Notes: generated from the letters alone by a model not told the origin. A DNA stretch of 43,195 nt from an uncultured Selenomonadales bacterium (GCA_900321035.1 ONUH01000018.1:1-43195); one strand, 5' to 3'. Shown: positions 31,151 to 38,794, numbered from the stretch's first letter. A program made the numbers and translations.

Positions 31151-31435
31151 ATGACAGGCAAAAAAGCGGACAAAGGGGAGACCATGGCGGGCGTCCGGGA
31201 AATGGACGAGCTTTTCCGCCGAACGGATTTTGCCGCCGAACATCCCGGCCTTTCGGAGCGGCTGCAGGAGAAAATCCGCGCGCGGCTTTCAGCGCAGGAA
31301 ATCAAAATGCATGTGGAGGAGCGGGAGCTTTTCGAGGACGAGCTTTCGGAGCTTGCGGCGGCGGGAGCGCCGGAAATGAAGCAAGCCGAGATGCTTCAAA
31401 ACGTGCTGCATAAAAACGGATGGGGACGTCCGTAA
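31151..31435 (+). CDS. Unknown 94-residue protein of the peptide cluster
   Basis: I do not recognise this family. The product is soluble, highly charged and predicted mainly helical: a Lys/Glu-rich start, MDELFRRTDFAAEHPGLSER, LQEKIRARLSAQEIKMHVEE, then an acidic stretch and an Ala-rich helix. There are no Cys, signal peptide or membrane segments. ATG 31151 has GGAG 9 bases upstream; an earlier in-frame ATG at 31127 has no better site. It follows the sigma gene by about 100 bases with its own promoter-like block. It could be an anti-sigma or peptide-binding adaptor; this is inference from position. Confidence 0.6.
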   Translation: MTGKKADKGETMAGVREMDELFRRTDFAAEHPGLSERLQEKIRARLSAQEIKMHVEERELFEDELSELAAAGAPEMKQAEMLQNVLHKNGWGRP

Positions 31436-31457
31436 AATTTCGTTACGGGGTAGATCG

Positions 31458-32525
31458 ATGCGTGATGAAGTGCGGTATGATAAAGCAGCCGACAGATCAG
31501 TGAGCGCCACGGAAAGGCAATATCGGTGTAAGACGCTGATCGTCGGCGCGGGCCTTGCGGGCGCGTCCCTCGGCTTCCTGCTGCGGAAGGCCGGGGACGA
31601 CGTGCTGCTGTTGGAGCTTTTGGACGCGAAGGAAAAAGACAAGCTCTGCGGCGGCCTGACAAACGCCGGCGGCGTCGGGCAGTTTGAGATGATATTCGGC
31701 GCAAACTCGTATGACGATCTTTCCCCGTTTCGTCCGGACGGTGTTTGCGAGCGATTCGGCGGACGCGAGCTTCGCTTTGAACCGGGTTGGCGGGCGCTGC
31801 CGAGAAAGCGGCTGGACGATTATGTGCTCCGCCGTTGTCTGGAAGCGGGCGGTCGGCTCATGGACCGGACGGCCGTGAGAAGCATTGACGAAGCGGAAGG
31901 TTCGGCGGTATGCGACGACCTTCGGACCGGCGAGCGCTTTTCCGTGCGGTTCAATCGACTCGTCGGCGCAGACGGCGCAATGTCGGCGACGCGCCGCTTG
32001 ACGACGTGTCGCGCGCCGCGGGTCACGATTGCCGTCGAAGGAGAGACCCCGCTTTCCGGCGGGGATGTTGTCATGGACTATCTCGCCGCTGCAATCGGGT
32101 ACAGCTGGTACATCCCGCAGGGCGGGAAAGCGACGGTGGGCTGCGGCATCTTTGCCGTTCCGGACGTCGATGCCGTGCATATCGTGCGCAAAGGGCTGGC
32201 CGATTTCTGCCGGAGCATGGACGTCCCCGTTCCGCGTCGTCTTCGCGGTGCGCCGGTCCCCACGGGGGACGACGTGTTGTTGCGGACCGGGGCGCGCACC
32301 TATTTCATCGGCGACGCGGCGGGGCTGATCCACAACATCACCGGCGCGGGGATTGCGTACGCGCTGTTGTCGGCGCGGCTTTTGGCGCACGAATTTCTCG
32401 AAGGCGATTCCTATGAGGAAATGATGCGCTCCTATGTGGAGGGCGTGACCCAGCTTGTGAGGGACGCGAAAAAAACAAAGTTTCTCATAACGTTCGGAAT
32501 CATGAAGCGTGGAAATAAGGTATAG
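31458..32525 (+). CDS. FAD-dependent oxidoreductase, geranylgeranyl-reductase-like
   Basis: A 355-residue flavoprotein of the geranylgeranyl reductase/FAD_binding_3 superfamily. The FAD dinucleotide fold is TLIVGAGLAGASLGFLLRKAG (GxGxxG at residues 30-35). The KLCGGLTNAGGVG segment near residue 66 corresponds to the family KxCGGG motif, LVGADGAMSATRR is the second FAD site, and YFIGDAAGLIHNITGAGIAYA the third. It should reduce or oxidise a C=C or ring system with FAD. Within a peptide cluster it may be a tailoring enzyme. ATG 31458 has only a weak site (ACGGGG). A short interval with a 25-codon frame (32538-32615, unsupported) follows. Confidence 0.87.
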   Translation: MRDEVRYDKAADRSVSATERQYRCKTLIVGAGLAGASLGFLLRKAGDDVLLLELLDAKEKDKLCGGLTNAGGVGQFEMIFGANSYDDLSPFRPDGVCERFGGRELRFEPGWRALPRKRLDDYVLRRCLEAGGRLMDRTAVRSIDEAEGSAVCDDLRTGERFSVRFNRLVGADGAMSATRRLTTCRAPRVTIAVEGETPLSGGDVVMDYLAAAIGYSWYIPQGGKATVGCGIFAVPDVDAVHIVRKGLADFCRSMDVPVPRRLRGAPVPTGDDVLLRTGARTYFIGDAAGLIHNITGAGIAYALLSARLLAHEFLEGDSYEEMMRSYVEGVTQLVRDAKKTKFLITFGIMKRGNKV

Positions 32526-32630
32526 GCGGTTTTGTTCATGCGGGCAAACGCTGTGATGTACAGAGGCGGCGTCAGACGTTCCGCCTTTGTGGAGCTGCTG
32601 ATCCAGACTTCGTAAAGGGTTTGACTTGTT

Positions 32631-33629
32631 ATGAAGCGCAGAGATTTTTTGAAATCCATGGCCGCGATGGTCGGTTGGTTTGCCGTCGGCTGCATGCCCG
32701 CCAAAGAATCCGCGAAAGAGGCGCCGAAAGAAACCGACCGCCGCGGCTGTTATCACATCCTGCTGCTCAGCGATCTGCATTTGCCCGTGCGGTCAAAGAA
32801 GTTCCCCGGGCAGGCGGAGCAAGCGGATGTTTGGCAAAAGAAGCAGCGGCTGCTGGAAACCGTGAACGCCTGGGGCGATGTGGATGAGGCCGCGCTGCTG
32901 GGCGACCTCGCCGCCCGCTACGGCAGCGAGTCGGAATTTCATGCGGCGGACGAATATCTGGGCAGCCTGAAGTTCCCATACTATGCCGTGGCCGGCAACC
33001 ATGACTACGCATACAAGGATGAGCCGAGGATAAACAGCAAGGGAAAAGAGAAGATGGTGCCGGGCACCCTGGAGGAGAAAAAAGCCAAATTGGCCGCTTT
33101 CCAAAAGCGGTATAAGCAGCCCGGCCTCTACTATGCCCGCTCTGTGGGGGATTGCCGGTTGCTCTATCTCGTGCCGGACGCCTGCGGTACTTATGTGGAA
33201 TTTTCGTCGGAACAGCTCGACTGGCTGAAGAGAGAGATTGCCGCCCACAAAAACGGCCCTGTGTTTTTCTTCTGCCATGCGCCGCTGATGGGGACGCTTC
33301 GCACCTACGGGAAAAAAATCAACACCCCGGATTTCACGGCGCAGCCCTCTGAAGCTTTGGCGGAAATCCTTGCCGACGTCCCGCCGGGCAGCCTGTGGAT
33401 TTCCGGCCATACGCACACGCCGCCCACGAACGACAGCTACGCCGACGACAGCGTGAACCGCGTGCACAGGAACTTAGTGAACATCCACAACCCTACCATA
33501 GACGCTTCCCATATTTACACCAACTCGCTCTTCCTTTACAAAGACCGCGCAGTCGTCCGCACTTACGACCATAACGAAGATCGCTGGCTCGCCGGACTCG
33601 ACCGCACGTTTCCGTTTGTCGGTGCATGA
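32631..33629 (+). CDS. Exported calcineurin-like metallophosphoesterase
   Basis: A 332-residue metallophosphoesterase. The N-terminus has a Tat motif (KRRDFLKSM) and a possible lipobox ending at Cys21 (FAVGC). All metal motifs are present: DLH (Asp48, His50), LLGDLAA, AGNHDYAY, FFCHAPL and ISGHTHTPP. It hydrolyses phosphate esters outside the cytoplasm, probably with two metals; the substrate may be nucleotides, phospholipids or phytate products. ATG 32631 follows AAAGGG at 9 bases. It precedes the phytase-like gene by 24 bases, so the two may scavenge phosphate together, independent of the peptide system that surrounds them. Confidence 0.88.
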   Translation: MKRRDFLKSMAAMVGWFAVGCMPAKESAKEAPKETDRRGCYHILLLSDLHLPVRSKKFPGQAEQADVWQKKQRLLETVNAWGDVDEAALLGDLAARYGSESEFHAADEYLGSLKFPYYAVAGNHDYAYKDEPRINSKGKEKMVPGTLEEKKAKLAAFQKRYKQPGLYYARSVGDCRLLYLVPDACGTYVEFSSEQLDWLKREIAAHKNGPVFFFCHAPLMGTLRTYGKKINTPDFTAQPSEALAEILADVPPGSLWISGHTHTPPTNDSYADDSVNRVHRNLVNIHNPTIDASHIYTNSLFLYKDRAVVRTYDHNEDRWLAGLDRTFPFVGA

Positions 33630-33653
33630 TTTCTATAGGAAAGGATCAAAAAT

Positions 33654-34580
33654 ATGCGCAGCCTGCTGAAAAAGACCACGATCCTCTTGATTTCTCTTTT
33701 GCTGCTGACCGTCGCTTCCGTTTCGGAAGCGAAATGGCGGCTCGACGAAGACCCGGAACTCGCGGAGCCGCGAAATTTCCGCATGGCTTCCGACGGCTGG
33801 CGCGTGACGCCGGAGGATGCGCCGCCCACCAGGCAGGGACTGGACAATCTTCGCATCTCGGGCAGCGCCCAGTGCACCGCCGCCGGGTTTGCCTCGCTGT
33901 ACGCGACACTTGCGGCCGCCGCTCCCGGCGCGCCCATCTACGATGTGGATCTGCGGCAGGAGTCTCACGGTTTTGCGGACGGACTGCCCGTGAGCTGGCA
34001 CAAAGACGGCAATCTGGCCAACGAAGGGAAAACCCCGGAGGAAGTGGCGCTGGACGAGGAAGAACGCCTTGCCGGGCTTTTAGGGGAGACGACGACTTTT
34101 GTGCCGAAGGGCAAGACCGACAAACGCCGATTCGAAGCCGTCACCTTTACTCCGGAGAATGTGCAGAAGGAAAAAGAAGTCGCCGAGGCGGCGGGTTTCC
34201 GGTACGTGCGGTTTTATGTGACGGACAAGACGCAGCCGGATACGGAGACGATCGAAGCGTTTCTCGATTTTGTCGAGTCGCTTCCTAAGGACGCATGGCT
34301 TCATTTCCACTGCCGCGCCGGACACGGCCGGACGACGACGTTCATGGCGATGTACGATATGATCCGCAACCCGGACATTCCTGCGGAGGCTGTTATCGAG
34401 CGCCAGCACCTGATCGGCGGCGCCGACCTGACGGCCATGAAAGACGAGGAATGGAAAAACGAGCGGATCGTCCAACGGCTGGAGACGCTGAAATTGTTTT
34501 CGGATTATGTCCGGGCAAGGCACGCGGGAGAAACGACGCTCCGATGGGGCGCATGGATAGAAGAAGCCGAAGCGGCTTAA
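33654..34580 (+). CDS. Exported PTP-like phytase (myo-inositol phosphate phosphatase)
   Basis: A 308-residue Cys-based phosphatase like the PTP-type phytases known from Selenomonas and Mitsuokella. The signal peptide is MRSLLKKTTILLISLLLLTV with cleavage near SEA. The phosphate loop is HCRAGHGRTT (nucleophile Cys220, Arg226), preceded by an upstream Asp-rich general-acid region (YVTDKTQPDTETIE) and the DLRQESHGFADGLPVSW segment typical of the family. It removes phosphate groups from inositol phosphates or phosphotyrosine outside the cytoplasm. Classical members have HCxAGxGRT, so His at the second x is a variant. ATG 33654 follows AGGAAAGG. Co-transcription with the first precursor gene (22 bases on) is likely. 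Confidence 0.9.
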   Translation: MRSLLKKTTILLISLLLLTVASVSEAKWRLDEDPELAEPRNFRMASDGWRVTPEDAPPTRQGLDNLRISGSAQCTAAGFASLYATLAAAAPGAPIYDVDLRQESHGFADGLPVSWHKDGNLANEGKTPEEVALDEEERLAGLLGETTTFVPKGKTDKRRFEAVTFTPENVQKEKEVAEAAGFRYVRFYVTDKTQPDTETIEAFLDFVESLPKDAWLHFHCRAGHGRTTTFMAMYDMIRNPDIPAEAVIERQHLIGGADLTAMKDEEWKNERIVQRLETLKLFSDYVRARHAGETTLRWGAWIEEAEAA

Positions 34581-34601
34581 ATCAGAAAGGCGGTTTTCAA
34601 A

Positions 34602-35306
34602 ATGACAAAAATCATCAAGAGCGATCTGACGAAGGAAATGATCGAGAAGGCTATGCAGTGCAAGACCGCCGACAAACTCTTGGAGCTGGCGGAAGCCGAG
34701 GGCTATGAGATGACGAGGGACGAGGCGGAGGCGTATATCGCGGAACTGGCGGACTTCGAGCTGGAGGAGGAAGTGCTTGAGCGCGCGGCAGGGGGATCCT
34801 GCTACACCAATATGACGTGCGATGGTAACGAATGTAATCCTGCCCACCCCCATTGCTTCACGGGCGATTCCGAGGTGGCTGTGCCGGGCGGCATAAAGCT
34901 CATCAAGGATTTGCAGGTCGGCGACAAAGTGATTACGCTGGACGCGGAAGGAAATGAGATCGTCGGCACGGTCACGGAGGTGATGACGCCGCAGGCGGAG
35001 GAGATTTTCGAGGTCGCCTTCTCCGACGGAACCGTTTGGCGCACGACGGAAAGCCAGACGCTCTACTTTGGGCACGAGAAGAACTGCGCCGTGAAAGAGG
35101 CTCTCGGGAAAACGGTGTTGAAACGAGGCGGCGCGACGGCGACCGTGACGAGCGTAAAGCCTACCGGCACCTTCGAGCCCGTCTATGATGTGCTGATCGG
35201 GGAGGAAGAGGACGAGGACGTCATCTTTGTGGCGGGCGTCGCCGCCGAGGGCTATTTCACGAAAGGGGAACGGAGCGAGGGACTGCAAGGGAAAACTGTG
35301 GCGTGA
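34602..35306 (+). CDS. Nif11-leader precursor with 19-residue core and Hint domain
   Basis: A 234-residue precursor in three parts. Residues 1-65 are a Nif11-type leader (LTKEMIEKAMQCKTADKLLE) ending in RAAGG (Gly64-Gly65). Residues 66-84 form a short core, SCYTNMTCDGNECNPAHPH, with three Cys. From Cys85 a Hint (hedgehog/intein) fold follows: CFTGDSEVAVPGG then KDLQVGDKVITLD is a textbook intein block A. The later VYDVLIGEEEDEDVIFVAGV resembles the C-terminal Hint strands but lacks the His-Asn that completes splicing. The block-B TxxH appears as TESQ (149-152), so the usual His is Gln. Predicted: N-S shift at Cys85 frees the core C-terminus. Autocleavage is not certain given that change. Confidence 0.85.
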   Translation: MTKIIKSDLTKEMIEKAMQCKTADKLLELAEAEGYEMTRDEAEAYIAELADFELEEEVLERAAGGSCYTNMTCDGNECNPAHPHCFTGDSEVAVPGGIKLIKDLQVGDKVITLDAEGNEIVGTVTEVMTPQAEEIFEVAFSDGTVWRTTESQTLYFGHEKNCAVKEALGKTVLKRGGATATVTSVKPTGTFEPVYDVLIGEEEDEDVIFVAGVAAEGYFTKGERSEGLQGKTVA

Positions 35307-35323
35307 GCAAGGCGTCCTTGCTC
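35305..35323 (+). terminator. Hairpin after the Hint-precursor gene
   Basis: A perfect 8-bp stem (gagcaagg/ccttgctc) with a 3-base loop overlaps the stop codon. No direct T run follows, so termination is weak at best; it may slow 3' decay. The next unit has its own promoter-like block. Confidence 0.4.
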
Positions 35324-35339
35324 CTGGTCGCTGAAAGAA

Positions 35340-35385
35340 AAATTTTTCGAGCGTGTCAATTTTGGCGCGACTGATTTGTTACAAT
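35340..35385 (+). promoter_or_regulatory. Promoter-like block B before the precursor/maturase unit
   Basis: Positions 35340-35363 match the block at 31069-31092 (20 of 24, including GTCAATTTT). A TACAAT (35380-35385) follows 16 bases later, and the second precursor gene starts 48 bases further on. Confidence 0.5.
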
Positions 35386-35432
35386 TAATAGATAGAGGCA
35401 ATTCAAAACATATACCCAAGGAGGCTATCAAA

Positions 35433-35666
35433 ATGAAAAAGATCAACAGGAACGAACTCACGAAAGAAATGATTGCCAGAGCAATGCAGTGCAAGACCGC
35501 CGAGGAGCTGATGGCGACGGCGAAGACCGAGGGCTACGACATGACGAAGGACGAGGCGGAAGCGTACATGGCGGAGATACACGACTTTGAGCTGGACGAC
35601 GCGGCGCTTTCCAATGTGGCTGGCGGCAGTTGCTACACGGAATGCCCCCTGGACGGCCCCATGTGA
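35433..35666 (+). CDS. Nif11-leader peptide precursor, 12-residue core
   Basis: A 77-residue precursor. The leader LTKEMIARAMQCKTAEELM to DAALSNVAGG (Gly64-Gly65) is of the Nif11 type and nearly the same as in the three sister precursors, including Cys20. The predicted core after GG is SCYTECPLDGPM with two Cys three residues apart. The radical SAM enzyme encoded 330 bases on likely crosslinks Cys to a backbone or side-chain carbon, and the C39 exporter removes the leader. ATG 35433 follows AAGGAGG at 8 bases. First gene of the precursor-precursor-maturase-precursor unit. Confidence 0.88.
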   Translation: MKKINRNELTKEMIARAMQCKTAEELMATAKTEGYDMTKDEAEAYMAEIHDFELDDAALSNVAGGSCYTECPLDGPM

Positions 35667-35724
35667 CAACGGGAGGTTATGCCAATAAGGATCGTGCAAT
35701 AAAGCATAAACGGAGGATATCAAA

Positions 35725-35964
35725 ATGGCAAAAATCAACAGGAACGAACTGACGAAGGAAATGATTGAGAAAGCGATGCAGTGCAAGACTGCGGACGAGC
35801 TGATGGCGCTGGCGAAGGCCGAGGGCTTCGATATCACGAAGGAAGAGGCCGAGGCATATATGGCGGAGATGGCCGACGTCGAGCTGGACGAAACGACGCT
35901 TTCAAAAGCGGCGGGCGGCATCTGCTATATGGAGGACTGCCCCAAGCACACGATGGCCGACTGA
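35725..35964 (+). CDS. Nif11-leader peptide precursor, 14-residue core
   Basis: A 79-residue precursor with the same Nif11 leader (LTKEMIEKAMQCKTADELMA, ending LSKAAGG at 64-65) and the core ICYMEDCPKHTMAD. The two Cys are separated by four residues. Leader identity to the 35433 gene is very high at DNA level, so the two arose by duplication, while the cores have diverged. ATG 35725 follows CGGAGG. It ends 30 bases before the radical SAM gene. Confidence 0.88.
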   Translation: MAKINRNELTKEMIEKAMQCKTADELMALAKAEGFDITKEEAEAYMAEMADVELDETTLSKAAGGICYMEDCPKHTMAD

Positions 35965-35994
35965 GTTTATTAAACTTATTGGGAGAGGAAAAGC

Positions 35995-37611
35995 ATGAGA
36001 GTCAGCACATACGAAATAGTCCTGCCTCTGATCGGCAATGACGACAAGAAGATCGAGGGAAAATCGCTTCTTGTGAACGGTATGTACGGCGCGATTGACG
36101 TGGTGGACACGGAGACCGCCGACAAGCTCGAACAGGGAGATTTCGCGGAAATCCCCTTCGCGCTGCGGGAGCGGCTTATGGCGCGCGGCCATATCACGCG
36201 GAAGGATGAGGAGGGCGAGCTGGCCGACGCAAAACTTCTCGGTCGCGTCTGGAACAAGCTGGTAGGCCATGCCGGCACCGGACCGGTCATCCTGCCCACC
36301 TACGACTGCAATTTCCGCTGCCCGTACTGCTTCGAGCGGCATCGGCTGACCCGCGGGCAGGAGTGGCTCGGTCATGAGATGAAGCCGGAGATGGTGGAGG
36401 CGGTTTTCGCCGCGCTCCAAAAGCAGAGGGACAAAGGCCATAAGATCAACGGCGTCTCGCTCTACGGCGGCGAGCCGCTTTTGAAGGAAAACAAGGACAC
36501 GGTCAGGAACATCTGCGAGCACGCGAAAGCGATGGGCCTCGGCCTTTCCGGCGTCACCAACGGCTACGACCTCGACAACTATATCGACCTGTTGGAGGAG
36601 TTTGAGGTCTCCCAGCTGCAGGTCACGGTGGACGGCGTGGGCGCGTTGAACGATTGCCGCCGCCTGCATCGCGACGGCGTGCCGACCTACGACAAGATCC
36701 TGCAGAACGTGAAGCTGGCCCTCGACCACGGCGTCGACATCAGCCTGCGGGTGAACACGAACGGAGATAATATCGGCGGCGTCAAGGCGCTGATCGACGA
36801 CCTGGCGGCCCGGGGACTTCAGGAGGCCGCGCCGGAAGAACGGGAAAAAGCGCATCAGGAAGAGCAGGCGGCGAAGAAGGCCGGAAAGCCGAAACCGAAG
36901 CGCAAAGGCTTTTTCTCCTATTATTTCAAAGCGGTTTCGGAGCCCGCCGACTCGCCGACGAAGGTGACGGAGCAGCAGGTGATGGACGCGATCCTTGCGG
37001 CTGGTATTCCGCCGCTGGAGGCCATCAGGAAGCAGAGCCAGTATTCGATGCCCATGCACGGGCTTACCGCCGCCATGAAGCAGGAGGACTATCCGAGCTT
37101 CGCACCGTCCTTCTGCGGCGCGGAGCAGGGAATGCTCTGCATCGCCCCCGACGGACTGCTCTATTCCTGCTGGGACCTCGTGGCGATGGAAGAGCAAGCC
37201 GTGGGCTTCACCGACGAGGAGATGGGCCGCTTCTTCTTCAACTTCTCGAAAGCGAAATGGCGGACCCGTACCACGGACCTGATGAAGCCCTGCCAGACCT
37301 GCCCGTATATCTTCATCTGCCGGGGCGGCTGCGCGCCGGAGGCGTATCGGAACCACGGCAGCTACTTCCGCGAGAACTGCGGCGAGTCGAGGGAGATTTT
37401 CGCCTTCGTCGCCCCCCGCGTCGTCGGGAAGAAGTGGGAAGAGACAAAGGAAGACGAACTTTCCGTTTCGCTGGCGGGTCCGGTCTCCCGGCTCACGGAA
37501 AAGGAACGCGAGACGCTGATGACGTCCACGAGCCAGCAGGAAATGTTCGATATCATCAAAGAAGCGGGAATTTTCTTCTCGGAAGAGAAGAATGAGGAGA
37601 AACAAAGATAA
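35995..37611 (+). CDS. Radical SAM/SPASM peptide maturase
   Basis: A 538-residue radical SAM enzyme. The SAM-cluster motif is CNFRCPYC (Cys105, 109, 112), after a ~95-residue N-terminal part likely to bind the leader. GGEPLL (159-164) is the SAM-binding motif. A SPASM domain follows, with Cys374, 382 (CIAPDG), 392 (YSCWD), 433, 436, 442, 446 (CRGGC) and 462, enough for two auxiliary clusters. It resembles maturases paired with Nif11-leader Cys-rich peptides, which form thioether links. Odd: a Lys/Glu-rich insertion at 279-304 between barrel and SPASM. ATG 35995 follows GGGAGAGG. It is flanked on both sides by precursor genes. Confidence 0.93.
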   Translation: MRVSTYEIVLPLIGNDDKKIEGKSLLVNGMYGAIDVVDTETADKLEQGDFAEIPFALRERLMARGHITRKDEEGELADAKLLGRVWNKLVGHAGTGPVILPTYDCNFRCPYCFERHRLTRGQEWLGHEMKPEMVEAVFAALQKQRDKGHKINGVSLYGGEPLLKENKDTVRNICEHAKAMGLGLSGVTNGYDLDNYIDLLEEFEVSQLQVTVDGVGALNDCRRLHRDGVPTYDKILQNVKLALDHGVDISLRVNTNGDNIGGVKALIDDLAARGLQEAAPEEREKAHQEEQAAKKAGKPKPKRKGFFSYYFKAVSEPADSPTKVTEQQVMDAILAAGIPPLEAIRKQSQYSMPMHGLTAAMKQEDYPSFAPSFCGAEQGMLCIAPDGLLYSCWDLVAMEEQAVGFTDEEMGRFFFNFSKAKWRTRTTDLMKPCQTCPYIFICRGGCAPEAYRNHGSYFRENCGESREIFAFVAPRVVGKKWEETKEDELSVSLAGPVSRLTEKERETLMTSTSQQEMFDIIKEAGIFFSEEKNEEKQR

Positions 37612-37625
37612 GGAGGCTTTATCCA

Positions 37626-37886
37626 ATGGCAAAACAGCTGAAACGGGAAGAATTGACGAAGGAAATGGTGAAGAAAGCGTTGCGCTGCAAGGACGCCGAC
37701 GAACTTCTTGCCCTGGCCAAGTCCGAAGGCTACGAGATGACGCGGGAAGAGGCCGAGGCGTACATGGCGGAGATCAACGACTTCCAGCTGGACGACGAGG
37801 CGATGAAGGCCGTGGCGGGCGGCGTCAAGACCTGCTACATGGTCGACGGCTGCGCGTTCAAGTGCGGAACGTTGAAGGATTGCTAA
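37626..37886 (+). CDS. Nif11-leader peptide precursor, 20-residue four-Cys core
   Basis: An 86-residue precursor. The leader (LTKEMVKKALRCKDADELLA, ending MKAVAGG at residues 60-66) is more diverged than the others but keeps the same Cys and Glu-Ala-Glu-Ala-Tyr segment. The core VKTCYMVDGCAFKCGTLKDC has four Cys and ends in Cys. Two overlapping loops (five and three residues between Cys) are possible. ATG 37626 follows AAGGAGG. It stands 14 bases after the maturase gene and 25 bases before the dipeptidase gene, in one transcript. Confidence 0.9.
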   Translation: MAKQLKREELTKEMVKKALRCKDADELLALAKSEGYEMTREEAEAYMAEINDFQLDDEAMKAVAGGVKTCYMVDGCAFKCGTLKDC

Positions 37887-37911
37887 GAAGGCATGACAAG
37901 GGGAGGATGTC

Positions 37912-38676
37912 ATGAGGAAATTATTTGCGGCGTTGTGGGCGACGCTGATCTTTTCGTTCGCGGTGGTGGGAAGCGCGGCGGATTCCGGGGCGGGGCAAAG
38001 CGTTTCCCCCGACGATCCGACCGGGTTCGTGGAACTGGCGGAAGCCGTGCCCGACGTGATTTTGGAAGTCCGCTACTATTCCACCTACAATTTCGTCGGC
38101 GACCGGATCGACGGCTACGAAGCGCCATGCGTGCTGATGACGCGGGAAGCGGCGGCGGCTTTGAAGGCGGTGTCGGACGACGTGATGGCGCAGGGCTACC
38201 GTCTGAAGGTCTATGACGCCTATCGTCCGCAAATGGCGGTCAGCCATTTTGTGCGGTGGGCGGAGGATTTGGAAGACACGCGCATGAAGCCTTATTTTTA
38301 CCCGAACGAGACCAAGGACGTGCTCTTTGAAAAAGGATATATCGCCGCAAAATCGGGGCACAGTCGGGGCAGCACCATCGACCTGACGCTGTTCGACATG
38401 GCGACGGGCAAAGAAGTGGACATGGGCGGCACCTTCGATTATTTCGGTCTGGAGAGCCATCCTGACTGGTGCGGCAATCCCGATACGCGGAAATATGAGG
38501 GCAAGGCGCAGGGCGGAATCACCGAGACGCAGTTCCGGAACCGCATGATTCTCCGGGCGGCGATGCTCCGTCACGGCTTCAAGCCCCTCGTCGAGGAATG
38601 GTGGCATTTCACGCTGGAAGACGAGCCGTACCCCGACACCTATTTCACGTTTCCGGTTCAGCGGCTGGGCGCCTGA
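37912..38676 (+). CDS. Exported VanX-like D-Ala-D-Ala dipeptidase (M15D)
   Basis: A 254-residue zinc peptidase of family M15D with a Sec signal (RKLFAALWATLIFSFAVVGS, cleavage near SAA). Zinc ligands and catalytic residues are in KSGHSRGSTIDL (SxHxxGxxxD) and EEWWHFTLEDEPY (ExxWH). The YDAYRPQMAV segment is the usual Arg-containing motif. It cleaves D-Ala-D-Ala and is normally used to recycle or remodel peptidoglycan peptides. Last gene of the peptide locus, 25 bases after the fourth precursor, so a role in self-protection or in trimming is possible but not shown. ATG 37912 follows GGGGAGG at 5 bases. Confidence 0.9.
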   Translation: MRKLFAALWATLIFSFAVVGSAADSGAGQSVSPDDPTGFVELAEAVPDVILEVRYYSTYNFVGDRIDGYEAPCVLMTREAAAALKAVSDDVMAQGYRLKVYDAYRPQMAVSHFVRWAEDLEDTRMKPYFYPNETKDVLFEKGYIAAKSGHSRGSTIDLTLFDMATGKEVDMGGTFDYFGLESHPDWCGNPDTRKYEGKAQGGITETQFRNRMILRAAMLRHGFKPLVEEWWHFTLEDEPYPDTYFTFPVQRLGA

Positions 38677-38794
38677 GGGGGCAGGCCGCGAATCCTTTTC
38701 GCCTTTGTCGGTTTTTAGGAAAGACGTCCGTTGACGGAGGCAAGTGCTTCCGGAACGATTTTTTGCAAGCGCGGAGAATCGGTCTGCATATAAA

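Noticed and set aside
32538..32615. 25-codon frame between the flavoenzyme and the metallophosphoesterase as a further precursor
   Set aside because: No Nif11 leader, no Cys, no GG site and no clear ribosome site.
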